Positions 1 through 8,976 of a DNA stretch of 64,000 nt are shown piece by piece. The notes beneath the pieces were generated by a model. It was not told where the DNA came from, searched no databases, and was given only the letters and a program-made list of their open reading frames with translations. Made by a program: the position numbers and the translations under genes. The stretch covers positions 124,001 through 188,000 of the forward strand of contig NZ_RQEV01000009.1 in the NCBI RefSeq assembly GCF_004771275.1. Reading direction: 5' to 3'. The stretch is from Leptospira fluminis (GTDB lineage: Bacteria; Spirochaetota; Leptospiria; Leptospirales; Leptospiraceae). Positions within the stretch are counted from its first letter, which is position 1, and every line of letters starts with the position of its first letter.

Positions 1-689
1 CCGGAATTTCCGAAAATACCACGTTACCCATCGTAGTAACCCAAAAAGGAGCCGCATTCATTTCCAAAACAGCCCGTTATCGACCTCTTGTCGCGATTAC
101 GATAGGACAACCGAACGGACTCATTCGCCCGATTTCTCCCCAAGATCCGAGCAGTTTTTTCTCCTTCAACACTTCAGTGACCGGAGACCACTTGTTCAAC
201 ACTTTCGGCTATTCGGCCACTAGTTTAAATTTCTATTATTTTACCTCTCCGACATCCGGACCCACGACGATCGTGGAATCCAATACTAGTGCGGCTCAGT
301 TTAAAAAAGTGACTCTAAGCAGTACCGGCAATTATATCTTTCAGGTGAAGTACGCCGGGGGTTTGGGAACGAATTTCAGTACGAACATCGCGAACGGATC
401 AATCGTCCCGGCTTCCACGTTCAATGAAATCAATTCCCAAAGTCTTTGCTACGATTTTATGGGTAGCGGTTCCGTAGCCGATGTGCCCGACAGTTGTACC
501 ACAGTGAACGCCTCTAACCTTCCGAATCGAACCGGAAGATGTACCTACCCCACAACCGGAGGGATAAATACTCGGAATTATTATGTCATTAGCGGTTTCG
601 GATTTACCGGGTCTTATGCCCAAACCACCTGTACCACTCCCGGATACGGATCCCAGAACGAAGGCGAGTCCATTTTTCAAGCCAATTAG
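1..689 (+). CDS. C-terminal part of an exported hypothetical protein (partial at left edge)
   Basis: The reading frame is open from the left edge (frame beginning at base 3) to the TAG at 687-689, so this is the last ~228 residues of a longer protein. A GTG near 177 is probably internal. The visible part is rich in Ser, Thr, Gly and Asn. Its last ~80 residues hold several cysteines (YDF preceded by Cys, DSCTT, GRCTYP, TTCTTPG), suggesting disulphides in a periplasmic or surface protein. This composition is common among Leptospira lipoproteins of unknown function, but I recognise no family and the N-terminus lies outside the window. A perfect 12-bp palindrome (697-708) follows the stop; it lacks a T-run and is only a weak terminator candidate. 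Confidence 0.6.
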   Translation, partial: GISENTTLPIVVTQKGAAFISKTARYRPLVAITIGQPNGLIRPISPQDPSSFFSFNTSVTGDHLFNTFGYSATSLNFYYFTSPTSGPTTIVESNTSAAQFKKVTLSSTGNYIFQVKYAGGLGTNFSTNIANGSIVPASTFNEINSQSLCYDFMGSGSVADVPDSCTTVNASNLPNRTGRCTYPTTGGINTRNYYVISGFGFTGSYAQTTCTTPGYGSQNEGESIFQAN

Positions 690-774
690 GGGAGTACGGA
701 AATTTCCGGAAGCCTCTATAGAAAGGACATTTCCGGATTGATCCCAAAATTCAGATTTGTTAAAAGAAAAACCA

Positions 775-1428
775 ATGAGTCTCCGGGCTTCGAAGAAAAT
801 CTTCATTATTGACGATCATCCTCTCATACGTTCCGGCCTACAGTCGGAAATCGAATCTCTGGACGGTTACGAAGTTTGCGGAACCGCTTCCTCCATACAG
901 GACGGGATCCGACTTATGGGATTTTCCAGAGCGGATCTACTGATCTGCGACGTGTCCCTCGAGCGTGAAAACGGAATCCAGGAAGTAGACTCCGTAAAAC
1001 GCAAATTCCCGGATCTTAAGGTGGTTTTTTTAACCATGCACAGAGATTGGTCTTATCTCCAGAATGCGATCGCAGCGGGGGCGGACGGATATATATTAAA
1101 AAGCGAACCGATCGAATCCATTCTGTCATCCCTGCGTCAAATCCTGAAAGGCGGCAAGGTGTTTCCCGGAGAGATCACGAGTTTTAGATACGACACGGAA
1201 CAATTGCGGGAGGCGGCGGAGATCATTCGGAGATTGACGCAAAGGGAGACCGAGATTTTGAAATTTCTGTCCAAAGGGAAACTCAATCGTGAAATCGCGG
1301 AAGAGTTGAATTTGAGCGTGCGTACGGTGGAATCCCATCGCACTTCGATTTTTAAAAAATTAGAAATTAATAATATGGTAGAATTGAGCAGGATCCTCTT
1401 TCAGTTGAAATCGCCCGATTTTTTATGA
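775..1428 (+). CDS. NarL/FixJ-type response regulator (REC + LuxR HTH)
   Basis: A 217-residue two-component regulator. The N-terminal receiver has the acidic pair in FIIDDHPL, the phosphoacceptor Asp in LLICDVSL, the switch Thr in VVFLTMH and the conserved Lys in YILKSEP. The C-terminus is a LuxR-type helix-turn-helix (LTQRETEILKFLSKGK, then LSVRTVESHR). Phosphorylation of the Asp should control DNA binding. An upstream TTG (757) would add six residues; the ATG at 775 is preferred. The gene is convergent with the histidine kinase at 1423-3795 and the two 3' ends overlap by six bases, so they are likely partners although not co-transcribed. Confidence 0.9.
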   Translation: MSLRASKKIFIIDDHPLIRSGLQSEIESLDGYEVCGTASSIQDGIRLMGFSRADLLICDVSLERENGIQEVDSVKRKFPDLKVVFLTMHRDWSYLQNAIAAGADGYILKSEPIESILSSLRQILKGGKVFPGEITSFRYDTEQLREAAEIIRRLTQRETEILKFLSKGKLNREIAEELNLSVRTVESHRTSIFKKLEINNMVELSRILFQLKSPDFL

Positions 1429-3795
1429 CCGCAAAATCCCGGATTCGGGCAATAAAATCGTAAACCTGGAACCCCTTCCCTTACCCGAATCGATCAGAAT
1501 TTCCCCTCCATGAGCCGATACGATTTTTCCGATAATCGAAAGTCCCAGGCCGGCTCCATAAGGTTTGGAGCTACTTAGAATACCCACCGGTTCGTACAAT
1601 CTTTCCTTTAAATCGGAATTAAAGCCGGAACCGTTATCCTCGAAGATCAGATATAAAATGTTCGACTCCTTTTCCACACGAATGCTGAAAAGCCCTTTTT
1701 GCGGCGTAGCTTCCGCTGCGTTCTTAGCTAAATTGAATATGAGCCTCCGGATTCGAAAAGGATCCAATTTGAATTTTCCATGTGCCTTAATCGTACATGT
1801 TAATTTCATCTCTTTTTCCAAGGACAAAAAGAAATGGCGAAGGTCGTCCCGTATCTCGCGGAAATAATCTCCGATTTTAACGCTCTGCAGATCCAGAATA
1901 ATCCTGTTTTTCGATACGTCCAGAATGTCTAAAGATAAGTTGGAGAGCGCGTCCGTTTCCTTTTCCGCCTGCCGAATCGCAGATTGCTTCTTTTTTTCTT
2001 CGTTCCCCCCTAGGTTCCGCAAGTGTTGACGCAAGATCATGATATGGTGTCCTATATCGTGCACGATCTCCGCGGATAATTCTCCGATGATTGCCAATTT
2101 ATCCCGGTCCTGCCGATTGATATTTTGGATGGAAAATGCGAAGGCATCGGCGATCCCTTGGATCCAGTCCAGGCTGGAGTCCTGCAGCGATTCCTTATCT
2201 AGGGGAATGTCTAGAAGCAGGCGCGTAGAAATTGCATGCTGGACAGGAACGATGAATCTTCCTTCTTTTATAAGCGTCTTTTCTAGCGCGAAAGGATTGC
2301 CTCCTAGGTATTTCTCCATTTCCTGATCGGACATCAAGTCTTCGGATACCTGCTCCCCGTCCGTCGAGTATTTTCTCCAGGAGGAGAATTTTGAATCTTC
2401 CAGATAGACGTGTATTTTTTCCCTGCTTCTTTTTCGATCGGCTTCGGAAAGTATGTTTAATACGGAATGAGCGGAATGTTTGTACGACGAGGAGAGCATG
2501 ATTTCCCTAGTATAGGAGACCAAGGATTTCATTTTGGAGGAAAGTTCCGTCGATTTTCGAAAAGACACGGAAAAAATCTTGGAGATCAGAAGGGAATAGC
2601 AGACGATCAAAAAAATCTGACCGTACGGAATCAGATAGTGGATCCGAACGAGTCCCATACTGTATAAAATATCGCCTATCGTACATAGCGTAATGACCAC
2701 GTATCCCAGCATGAGGATGGCGGCACCTTCAAGGTTTCGCTTAATCCCCTGGCTTAACAGAAACGCCCAAGTCGGCATGGTGACGAAGAGAGCGTACATC
2801 GAAGTGGGAAAAAGAGTCAGAGTGTAATACCGGTTCGGAAAAAAAAGGACTAACGCACTCACTATATAATACGGAAAAGTCATCCATAAACCGAATCTTC
2901 TCCAGAACGCTGTGGGACAATATCGATTAAAGAAAGCGTAAAGCGTAGGAGCGGATGCGTATACCGAAAAATATTCCAGCTTATTCGAGTATTCCCAGAG
3001 AGAATCACCCAAGATTCGGTACCCTAACCTCTCTCCGGTGGTCAGAATCCTACAAAGAATCAGAAAACAATGCAGTGAAAAAAGCAGAGGAGCTGGCTCC
3101 TTCCTCCTGAAGAAATAAAGAAAAAGGTTATAGACCGACATGCTCGCGGCGACCATAGCCAGACAAATATCCACGGTAAGATTTCTTTCTCGTTCGTTTA
3201 ACACGTCGGACCAATGTCCTACACGGACCGAACTCCAAAATCCTCCCCAACGATTTTGAAAATTCGAAATATGCAGGACCAAGTCCAGATCCTTGCCGGG
3301 AAGAACCGCGATCTGAGGCTTGTAACCGGCCATCGAGGTTTCCGGATCCTTGCCTACCTTTCCTGCGCTCGCAATAAGAGAGCCGTTCGCATAGAATTCA
3401 TAGGATGTGCCTAGATCCGGGATGGAAATCGCGTACGGTTGGGAATCCGGAGGTAGAAAAAGTTTCAATCGATAGGATGCGAACCCGATTCCGTCCAGTC
3501 TTTTCCCTTGGAAGAATAAGTTATTCCAAACTTCCGGGACACGAACCTTCTCTCCCCCTTTCCAGGATGGATTTGATCCGTCCCCAATAACGGGAATGAG
3601 GCGGCTCCAATAAAAATTCCATTCTCCGTCCAGAGGAACCGTTTTAGATCCGATGAAGATCTCACGGTCGGATAGATCAAGGACGCCGGACCGGTTTGGT
3701 TGATAAGAGACATCTGTGTCTTCCCGCCTACAGCAGGTTAGAAGCAAGGCGAGCGCAAACAGAATAAGAAGCGATTTCTTCGATCCGGTTTGCAT
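1423..3795 (-). CDS. 7TMR-DISM sensor histidine kinase, lipoprotein-like N-terminus
   Basis: A membrane sensor kinase of ~790 residues. Order: a short signal with lipobox-like LLLTCC, an extracytoplasmic 7TMR-DISM sensing domain (jelly-roll type, roughly residues 40-190 with the VPLDGEWNFYW motif typical of the family), seven membrane segments (~200-400), a helical linker, an unusual dimerisation region with the candidate phospho-His in EIVHDIGHH, and a HATPase_c with N-box (NLAKNAAEA), G1 (FEDNGSGF) and G2 (GAGLGLSI). The frame can start at a TTG at 3849, but the Met at 3795 places a good lipoprotein signal at the N-terminus and is preferred; no strong ribosome site is visible at either. Probable partner of the convergent NarL regulator. 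Confidence 0.85.
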   Translation of the reverse strand: MQTGSKKSLLILFALALLLTCCRREDTDVSYQPNRSGVLDLSDREIFIGSKTVPLDGEWNFYWSRLIPVIGDGSNPSWKGGEKVRVPEVWNNLFFQGKRLDGIGFASYRLKLFLPPDSQPYAISIPDLGTSYEFYANGSLIASAGKVGKDPETSMAGYKPQIAVLPGKDLDLVLHISNFQNRWGGFWSSVRVGHWSDVLNERERNLTVDICLAMVAASMSVYNLFLYFFRRKEPAPLLFSLHCFLILCRILTTGERLGYRILGDSLWEYSNKLEYFSVYASAPTLYAFFNRYCPTAFWRRFGLWMTFPYYIVSALVLFFPNRYYTLTLFPTSMYALFVTMPTWAFLLSQGIKRNLEGAAILMLGYVVITLCTIGDILYSMGLVRIHYLIPYGQIFLIVCYSLLISKIFSVSFRKSTELSSKMKSLVSYTREIMLSSSYKHSAHSVLNILSEADRKRSREKIHVYLEDSKFSSWRKYSTDGEQVSEDLMSDQEMEKYLGGNPFALEKTLIKEGRFIVPVQHAISTRLLLDIPLDKESLQDSSLDWIQGIADAFAFSIQNINRQDRDKLAIIGELSAEIVHDIGHHIMILRQHLRNLGGNEEKKKQSAIRQAEKETDALSNLSLDILDVSKNRIILDLQSVKIGDYFREIRDDLRHFFLSLEKEMKLTCTIKAHGKFKLDPFRIRRLIFNLAKNAAEATPQKGLFSIRVEKESNILYLIFEDNGSGFNSDLKERLYEPVGILSSSKPYGAGLGLSIIGKIVSAHGGEILIDSGKGRGSRFTILLPESGILRS

Positions 3796-3861
3796 AGAGG
3801 TAAATTCGAATTGCACAAGACTTAGGTAAAGGAAAAACTTATTTCTCAAAAGTAGAATCGG

Positions 3862-5025
3862 TCAGGATTTTTGCGGACCAATAGATTTGTTTTTTCTGTA
3901 TATTCCGGGTGACACTCCCATGGCCCGGACAAATTGGGAATTGAAGGCGGATTTGGAATTGAATCCGACTTCGAAGCCCACCTCCAATACGGATTTATCC
4001 GCGTGGGAGAGTAGAAGTTGGCAGGCTTCTTTTACCCGGTACCGATTGATAAGTTCGTAAAAGGTCATCTTTTGTATCTCGTTCAAATACCTAGAGGTCT
4101 GATGAAGGCTCAATCCTAATCCTGCGGCTAAGTCCCCTAGTCTAAGTTCGCTGTCGCGATAAACGAATTCCTCTTCCATGATACGGCGCAACTTTTCGTC
4201 CGCTTGTTTGATCTCCTGCGGAAGCAAAGCGGTGTTCTGGTATTTGGAATTGCGGATCACCGTCCTCATTTCGTCGAAAAAATCCGGATTTCTTTCCCTC
4301 AATACGAACATCAGGACCAAAATCATACTTACGCAACTGGCGCCGAATTCGAATAGAAACATATTCTTCAAAAAAAAAGCGGCGCCGATAAAGGAATTAG
4401 CAATCACCGGTAAAAGCAATACCGCCCATACCAGTTTCAATTCGTAGATCTCGTATTTTCTACTCACTTTATGGTAAATCCGCAAGCAGGCGATCGCGTA
4501 TGAGGAAACCTGAATGGAAGCGAGAAAAGCGGCTACGTGAATCCAGTCCAAGGAAAATTCTTTCTGGCTACTGGACATCAGTTCGCGGAGTTTGCCTGAA
4601 TCCTGGGTAAAAAATAGAATTTCGGAAAATGCGAAAAGTATCGCCGGAACCAAGTGGGGCCATTGTTTCCGAATCGAAAAGGAAAGATCCACACCCTCCT
4701 CCCATTCTTCTAACAAACGGGAATTCACGTAACTCCAGAGAACGGGGCCTACGGAAGATACTCCGGTGTATAAGAAAAGAAAAAGATACGGCGAGATTAG
4801 ATAAACGCGATCGAAATACCACGCATATCGAAGGAGGGTCGCGCCGGTAAGGAATGTTACGAATATGAGGGTCGTATTGGCTCGCTTTTTCTTGGTCAAT
4901 TCCAGGAAACAATATAGGAACGACAGGCCCGATCCGAAATATACGAAGGATTTGAGACAACTTTGGAGGAGTTCCATGAATCTGAACGGACAGTCTCTGA
5001 TGAGCAAACACCATTTTCTATCCAT
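3862..5025 (-). CDS. AraC-family regulator with N-terminal membrane domain
   Basis: The N-terminal ~220 residues contain about six or seven hydrophobic segments (such as SFVYFGSGLSFLYCFLEL). The C-terminal ~100 residues are an AraC/XylS DNA-binding domain: the first helix-turn-helix around LGDLAAGLGLSLHQTSRYL, the second around VLEVGFEVGFNSKSAFNSQF, and the ending MGVSPGIYRK. A membrane-bound AraC protein of this type senses an unknown signal and binds DNA directly. Start choice is uncertain: in-frame Met codons lie at 5046, 5025 and 4977; the last begins directly at the first membrane segment and resembles the usual family start, while 5025 has a nearby GGA. The gene is divergent from the Ntn hydrolase at 5118 and may control it. 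Confidence 0.82.
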   Translation of the reverse strand: MDRKWCLLIRDCPFRFMELLQSCLKSFVYFGSGLSFLYCFLELTKKKRANTTLIFVTFLTGATLLRYAWYFDRVYLISPYLFLFLYTGVSSVGPVLWSYVNSRLLEEWEEGVDLSFSIRKQWPHLVPAILFAFSEILFFTQDSGKLRELMSSSQKEFSLDWIHVAAFLASIQVSSYAIACLRIYHKVSRKYEIYELKLVWAVLLLPVIANSFIGAAFFLKNMFLFEFGASCVSMILVLMFVLRERNPDFFDEMRTVIRNSKYQNTALLPQEIKQADEKLRRIMEEEFVYRDSELRLGDLAAGLGLSLHQTSRYLNEIQKMTFYELINRYRVKEACQLLLSHADKSVLEVGFEVGFNSKSAFNSQFVRAMGVSPGIYRKNKSIGPQKS

Positions 5026-5103
5026 TTTTCCGAACAAAAGTCCCATCCGATCGGATGAAACGGTTGGACCTATCGGTCCGGTCGAAACCTTTTCGGATAT
5101 GGG

Positions 5104-5109
5104 TATAAT
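5104..5109 (+). promoter_or_regulatory. Candidate -10 box just upstream of the C45 hydrolase
   Basis: A perfect TATAAT ends eight bases before the ATG at 5118. If used, transcription would start at or within a few bases of the start codon and give a leaderless or near-leaderless mRNA, which fits the lack of a clear Shine-Dalgarno there. No matching -35 hexamer is visible at normal spacing. Confidence 0.3.
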
Positions 5110-5117
5110 CCTTCACC

Positions 5118-6884
5118 ATGGAAGCAAAAACGATTCCGCTGGCAGTGATCCAGCTAAAGGGAACCCAAGAAGAGATGGGAAGGCAATTCGGAGAAATCAT
5201 GCTCGAGATCGGGCAATACGAACCCATCTTCGATTTTTATCCGGTGATGGCACAAAACCTTCTATTGGGAAGTTTACCCAGAAAGGATCGTAACTTTCTT
5301 TCCAAAGGATTCGTTTCTCTCAGTATGAAGTTGGCCGAGGCAAAGATGAATTCCCATCGTTGGTCGGAATATTCTAAAAGAACTCTGGCCGCTCTCAAGG
5401 CGGCGGGGATCCGGTCGAGTATCGAAAAGGAAATGTTCACGATGGACGCGTTTCAAAACGCGGTTGGACTCATGGGGATGCTCCGCGTGTTGCCGGAGCT
5501 CCGCCGTTTGGAGCCGTTTTTACGGCCGCAGTTAGTGCCAGCCTGTACGAGTGTCGCCGTCTGGGGAAACCAAAGCAAAGATAGGAACCTGTATCACGCG
5601 CGGAATTTCGATTTTCCGGGCGTGGAAGTCTGGGACAAAAGGCCCATCGTCGTATTTTGCAATCCGACGGACACGGGAATTCGTTACGGGTACGTAGCTT
5701 GTAGAGGTGCGGACGTTCCGGGAATCACTGCATTCAACGAAGCGGGCTTGACTTTGTCATTTCATACCAGATTCCACAAAAAGGTGGGATTCAGCGGCTT
5801 AGGAGCGGTCGATTTCGGTCATAAAATGATCTCGGAGTCTAGAAACATCGACGAAGCCGTATCCCTAGCCAAGAGATACAAAATCAATTCGACTTGGGGT
5901 GCAATTCTCACGAACCACAACGAAAAAGGATCCAAGGCGGCCGTAATCGAGACCAATTTCGGAAATGTGGAAGTCACTTACTCCGATAGAAAATCCGATT
6001 GTATGGTAAATACGAACCACTACTTCAGCCCGAAATTGCAGGACGGAGAATTGTTGGCCGCTCCTTCCTTTTGCCACCATACCCGAAGCAGATTCCAAAG
6101 GGCCACCCAACTTTTGGCGGAACAAAAGTCGAGGGGAACCACTGTAAAAGACCTTCAAAACCTATTGAACGATTCGGTAGATCCTACGAGCGGAGAATCC
6201 CGGACCATGGGTTCCACGATACGCCAAATTACTTCGGTCAAATCCGTAGTAATGAGTCCCCAGGCGGAGAAACTTTACGTTTCCGTGGGTCTCGCTCCGA
6301 CAGGAAGCGGCCCGTATCTTGAAATTCCGATGCGTTGGGATTCTGCTCCAGGCTATACGTTCCCGTCCCTTCCGAAAAAATCCAAGGGCAATCCATCCTC
6401 GGCAAAAAAAGGAAAGAGCGTGGAGATAAAATCGCAGGAAAAGAAAAAAGCGATAGAATATTATAAGGAAGCGATGCTCATCAACGATGATCCGAAGTTA
6501 GGGGGAATCGAGGATATGCTCACCCGGCTGGAGGAAGCGGGCAAAGAATCCGACTCGGACCCTTCCCTTCTTTTCTTACGCGGTATCCTACACATTGAAA
6601 AAGGGGAATTTCAAAAAGGATCGTATCTGTTGGAAGAGACTGTAAGGCTGGAATCTTCTCCCTTCCGAAAACAGCAGGCTCAACTTTGGTTGGCGAGGAC
6701 GTATTCCGGACTCGGTAGAAACGCGCTTTCCGCAAGACTGTACGATGAAATCAGGACCGCTCCGGACTCTCTAGATTGTCTTGTCTGGAAAATGAAGGCT
6801 AAGTCCGACAAAGGCTCGTATTCCCTAAAAAAACTCAGACAAGTTTCCCCGAATTTCCTACTGGTGGATGCGAACGAGTTGTAG
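5118..6884 (+). CDS. C45-type Ntn hydrolase (acyl-CoA:6-APA acyltransferase-like) with C-terminal TPR
   Basis: 588 residues. The first ~400 match the peptidase C45 / acyltransferase-like Ntn hydrolase family: an N-terminal helical segment, then PACTSVAVWG with candidate nucleophile Cys143 at the expected autoprocessing site, followed by HARNFDF and GITAFNEAGLTLS, typical of the alpha-beta-beta-alpha core. Members hydrolyse or transfer amide-linked acyl groups after self-cleavage before the Cys. A Lys-rich linker (~residues 415-440) leads to a TPR-like helical tail (~450-575) with LFLRGILHIEKGEFQKGS. There is no signal peptide, so it should act in the cytoplasm. The substrate is unknown. A bile-salt or penicillin acylase-type role is possible but not shown by the sequence. 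Confidence 0.8.
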   Translation: MEAKTIPLAVIQLKGTQEEMGRQFGEIMLEIGQYEPIFDFYPVMAQNLLLGSLPRKDRNFLSKGFVSLSMKLAEAKMNSHRWSEYSKRTLAALKAAGIRSSIEKEMFTMDAFQNAVGLMGMLRVLPELRRLEPFLRPQLVPACTSVAVWGNQSKDRNLYHARNFDFPGVEVWDKRPIVVFCNPTDTGIRYGYVACRGADVPGITAFNEAGLTLSFHTRFHKKVGFSGLGAVDFGHKMISESRNIDEAVSLAKRYKINSTWGAILTNHNEKGSKAAVIETNFGNVEVTYSDRKSDCMVNTNHYFSPKLQDGELLAAPSFCHHTRSRFQRATQLLAEQKSRGTTVKDLQNLLNDSVDPTSGESRTMGSTIRQITSVKSVVMSPQAEKLYVSVGLAPTGSGPYLEIPMRWDSAPGYTFPSLPKKSKGNPSSAKKGKSVEIKSQEKKKAIEYYKEAMLINDDPKLGGIEDMLTRLEEAGKESDSDPSLLFLRGILHIEKGEFQKGSYLLEETVRLESSPFRKQQAQLWLARTYSGLGRNALSARLYDEIRTAPDSLDCLVWKMKAKSDKGSYSLKKLRQVSPNFLLVDANEL

Positions 6885-6925
6885 TCCATAAGCGGGTCCA
6901 CTCTTAAAACCGATTGACCTTAGAA

Positions 6926-6958
6926 ATGGGGCTTTCTTTAATAAAAGCAAAGCCCCAT
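6926..6958 (+). promoter_or_regulatory. Ten-bp perfect inverted repeat enclosing a start codon
   Basis: ATGGGGCTTT (6926-6935) and AAAGCCCCAT (6949-6958) are exact reverse complements separated by a 13-base A/T-rich loop. The right arm includes the first two bases of the ATG of the hydroxylase gene. It may be a terminator for the gene ending at 6884 or a hairpin that hides the start codon; there is no T-run after it. Confidence 0.4.
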
Positions 6959-7970
6959 GGACTTATATCTTTCGAATCTATTCTCCGTCGTTTTGAATCC
7001 GATCCGAATCCTGTTCGTGCCTTCGGTCAAAATCTATTGGGCATACCTTGCGTCTTCCGTTTTGATAACGCTTTTCCTTGCCTTTTGGAGAAGCGTTCGA
7101 CGGAAAGGATTCTCCGTGCGGGAATATTTAGGTGGCATCTTCTCCGGTAAAGTCTGGTTTCATAAGTCCGCGCTCGTAGATTATAAATATTATTTTTTGA
7201 ATACGATTCTTTTCCCTCTCTCCTTCGGATATTTCGTGGTTTCCGCCTTTGCCGTAGCCTCGATATTTAATCGAAGTTTGGTCTTTGCGTTCGGCTCGTT
7301 CCAACTAGGAGAATCTCCTAGCTTGGTGGGAATCGGTATGTATTCCGTCGCGTTCTGGCTGATGAACGATTTCGGCAGATCTTTTGCACACTGGACGATG
7401 CACAAAAATTCCTATTTATGGGAGTTTCATAAATTCCACCATTCTGCGGAGGTACTTAATCCTCTGACGGTTTATAGAGTACATCCGATTGAAGGAATTT
7501 TGGTGAATTCTTGCGGAGCGATCGGTTCCGGACTCGTGACCGGAATCGCAACCTATCTCTATCCCCAAGGGATTACGATGACTTCTTTTTTGGGCGTCAA
7601 CGCGGGAGTTTTCGTTTTCAATTTGTATGCGAACCTGAGGCATTCGCATGTTTCTCTTCATTTTCCGAAATGGCTCAGTCATATCATCCTCAGCCCGGCC
7701 CAGCACCAGATACACCACAGCAAAGACAGGGACTTACAGAACATGAATCTGGGAGTCACTTTCGCGATCTGGGATTTGATTTGGGGAAGCCTTCATATTC
7801 CGGATCCTAAGGAGAACGAATCTACCGATTTCGGTTTAAAAAATTCTAATCCGGAAGACTATTCCAAACTGACTTCCATCTATCTAGTTCCCTTCCGACA
7901 AATCTATTTCAAGTTCAGAAAATCCTTTCGCCCACCCCTTGCAAACGGAGTGGAAACTCCTTCCGAGTAA
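6957..7970 (+). CDS. Fatty acid hydroxylase / sterol desaturase family membrane protein
   Basis: 337 residues with four to five hydrophobic segments and the histidine boxes of the di-iron family PF04116: HWTMH, then FHKFHHS, then HSHVSLHF and QHQIHHSKD. The di-iron site would hydroxylate or desaturate a lipid C-H bond at the membrane using O2 and an electron donor. Bacterial members act on fatty acyl chains, sterol-like lipids or carotenoids; the substrate cannot be told from sequence. The start is fixed at 6957 because an in-frame stop lies at 6942-6944, so the initiation codon sits inside the hairpin described separately. It follows the C45 hydrolase by 72 bp and may be read with it. Confidence 0.88.
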   Translation: MDLYLSNLFSVVLNPIRILFVPSVKIYWAYLASSVLITLFLAFWRSVRRKGFSVREYLGGIFSGKVWFHKSALVDYKYYFLNTILFPLSFGYFVVSAFAVASIFNRSLVFAFGSFQLGESPSLVGIGMYSVAFWLMNDFGRSFAHWTMHKNSYLWEFHKFHHSAEVLNPLTVYRVHPIEGILVNSCGAIGSGLVTGIATYLYPQGITMTSFLGVNAGVFVFNLYANLRHSHVSLHFPKWLSHIILSPAQHQIHHSKDRDLQNMNLGVTFAIWDLIWGSLHIPDPKENESTDFGLKNSNPEDYSKLTSIYLVPFRQIYFKFRKSFRPPLANGVETPSE

Positions 7971-8062
7971 GGATCTTTCCGTTTCCAGCCAACCGTTTCC
8001 TTGTGAAGAGGCATTCTCTCCGAATTCCTACTACGTAACGGATATATGCTATTTCTTTTTAT

Positions 8063-8092
8063 TTGTAATAAATATGTAATATAAATGATAAT
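8063..8092 (+). promoter_or_regulatory. Candidate sigma-70 promoter for the small secreted protein
   Basis: TTGTAA (8063-8068) and GATAAT (8087-8092) are separated by 18 bases in a very A/T-rich stretch. Use would leave a 5' leader of about 85 bases before the start at 8185. Such matches arise easily in A/T-rich DNA, so confidence is low. Confidence 0.3.
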
Positions 8093-8184
8093 GTATAGTA
8101 ATATTTTCGTGCACGGAAAAAAACCGGGTTGAGAATTCTAGAAAGAAGTCTAAGATTCAAAGGATACCGCAGGAGGTGGGTTGT

Positions 8185-8544
8185 ATGTTAAGGCTTTCGA
8201 GAAGAATACTAGCATTAGCTGTAATCGTAATTTTGGTTTCGGCTTTCGGTGTTACGGTGGCGGAAGCTCCACTTGATCTAAGCGGAACGTATAAAGCGCA
8301 AGGGATAAATCCGAACGGTACCAAATACAAAGGAACGGTGACCTTTAAGAAAAACGATATCGGCAGTTATGACGTAATCTGGTCGGTGGGAATTCGTTTC
8401 CAAGGAACCGCAATGTTGGATGGAGACACGGTAAATGCGGATTGGGGAGATAATACTCCGAAAGTATATACCGTAAAACAAGGAGGAAAAGTTCTGGAAG
8501 GTCTTTGGGATCACGGAAACGGGATCGAAATTCTAACCCGTTAA
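8185..8544 (+). CDS. Small secreted beta-barrel-like protein, function unknown
   Basis: 119 residues from the ATG at 8185, which has an AGGAGG eight bases upstream; a GTG at 8176 is not needed. The first ~28 residues form a signal peptide (Arg-rich start, hydrophobic core, VAEA before the mature protein). The mature part begins LDLSGTYKAQGINPNG and alternates short beta strands, ending with GLWDHGNGIEILTR. It resembles small lipocalin-like periplasmic proteins seen in Leptospira, some of which are labelled as fibronectin-binding; I cannot confirm that here. A strong hairpin follows and probably ends a single-gene transcript. Confidence 0.8.
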   Translation: MLRLSRRILALAVIVILVSAFGVTVAEAPLDLSGTYKAQGINPNGTKYKGTVTFKKNDIGSYDVIWSVGIRFQGTAMLDGDTVNADWGDNTPKVYTVKQGGKVLEGLWDHGNGIEILTR

Positions 8545-8553
8545 ATCCACCGA

Positions 8554-8590
8554 CGAAAAGCAAGGGCAAATCCTCTGCCCCTGCTTTTCG
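8554..8590 (+). terminator. Hairpin after the small secreted protein
   Basis: Thirteen-base arms (8554-8566 and 8578-8590) pair with one A-C mismatch across an 11-base loop, starting ten bases after the stop codon. There is no T-run, so it may act as a weak terminator or protect the 3' end. Confidence 0.5.
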
Positions 8591-8638
8591 CCGGCCGTTC
8601 CCCTCCGGAGGAAATCCATCCGTATCGAACGATAAAAA

Positions 8639-8761
8639 CTAAAAACGATTGATCTCCTCTTTGATCTGTTGGTTCGTTTTTCTTCTCGGCCATTGGGTGT
8701 ATAGGCCGAATCCTAGTATTCCCAATGCTATAAGCACTTTGATCGTTTGCTCCCAATCCAT
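8639..8761 (-). CDS. 40-residue single-pass membrane microprotein
   Basis: A short frame starts at ATG 8761 with AAGGAG eight bases upstream and encodes 40 residues: an acidic N-terminus (MDWEQ), a hydrophobic segment (IKVLIALGILGFGLY), then a basic tail (PRRKTNQQ). One membrane-spanning helix with a positive C-terminal side is the only feature. No family is recognised. The ribosome site and membrane topology make it more likely real than chance. It lies alone between two unrelated genes on the minus strand. Confidence 0.55.
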   Translation of the reverse strand: MDWEQTIKVLIALGILGFGLYTQWPRRKTNQQIKEEINRF

Positions 8762-8976
8762 TTTCAAATCTCCTTAGCGGGTGCGGCAGAAGATAGATTT
8801 CATTCTAACTTCCTCATAGCTCTGGACCGCTGGGGTCCTATTATTTTCTCACTCTTTCGGATTCTACCAAGCGTTAAAATCCTTCTAAAATCGCATCTTT
8901 CCTAAAATTTTACGGGAAAAATATTGCTCCTTAACGGCGAATTTTTGCTACAAATAGAAAGAAAACGGTACCAGAG

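Noticed and set aside
399..806. 135-residue minus-strand frame
   Set aside because: Antisense to the partial exported protein and the start of the response regulator; no domain or ribosome site.
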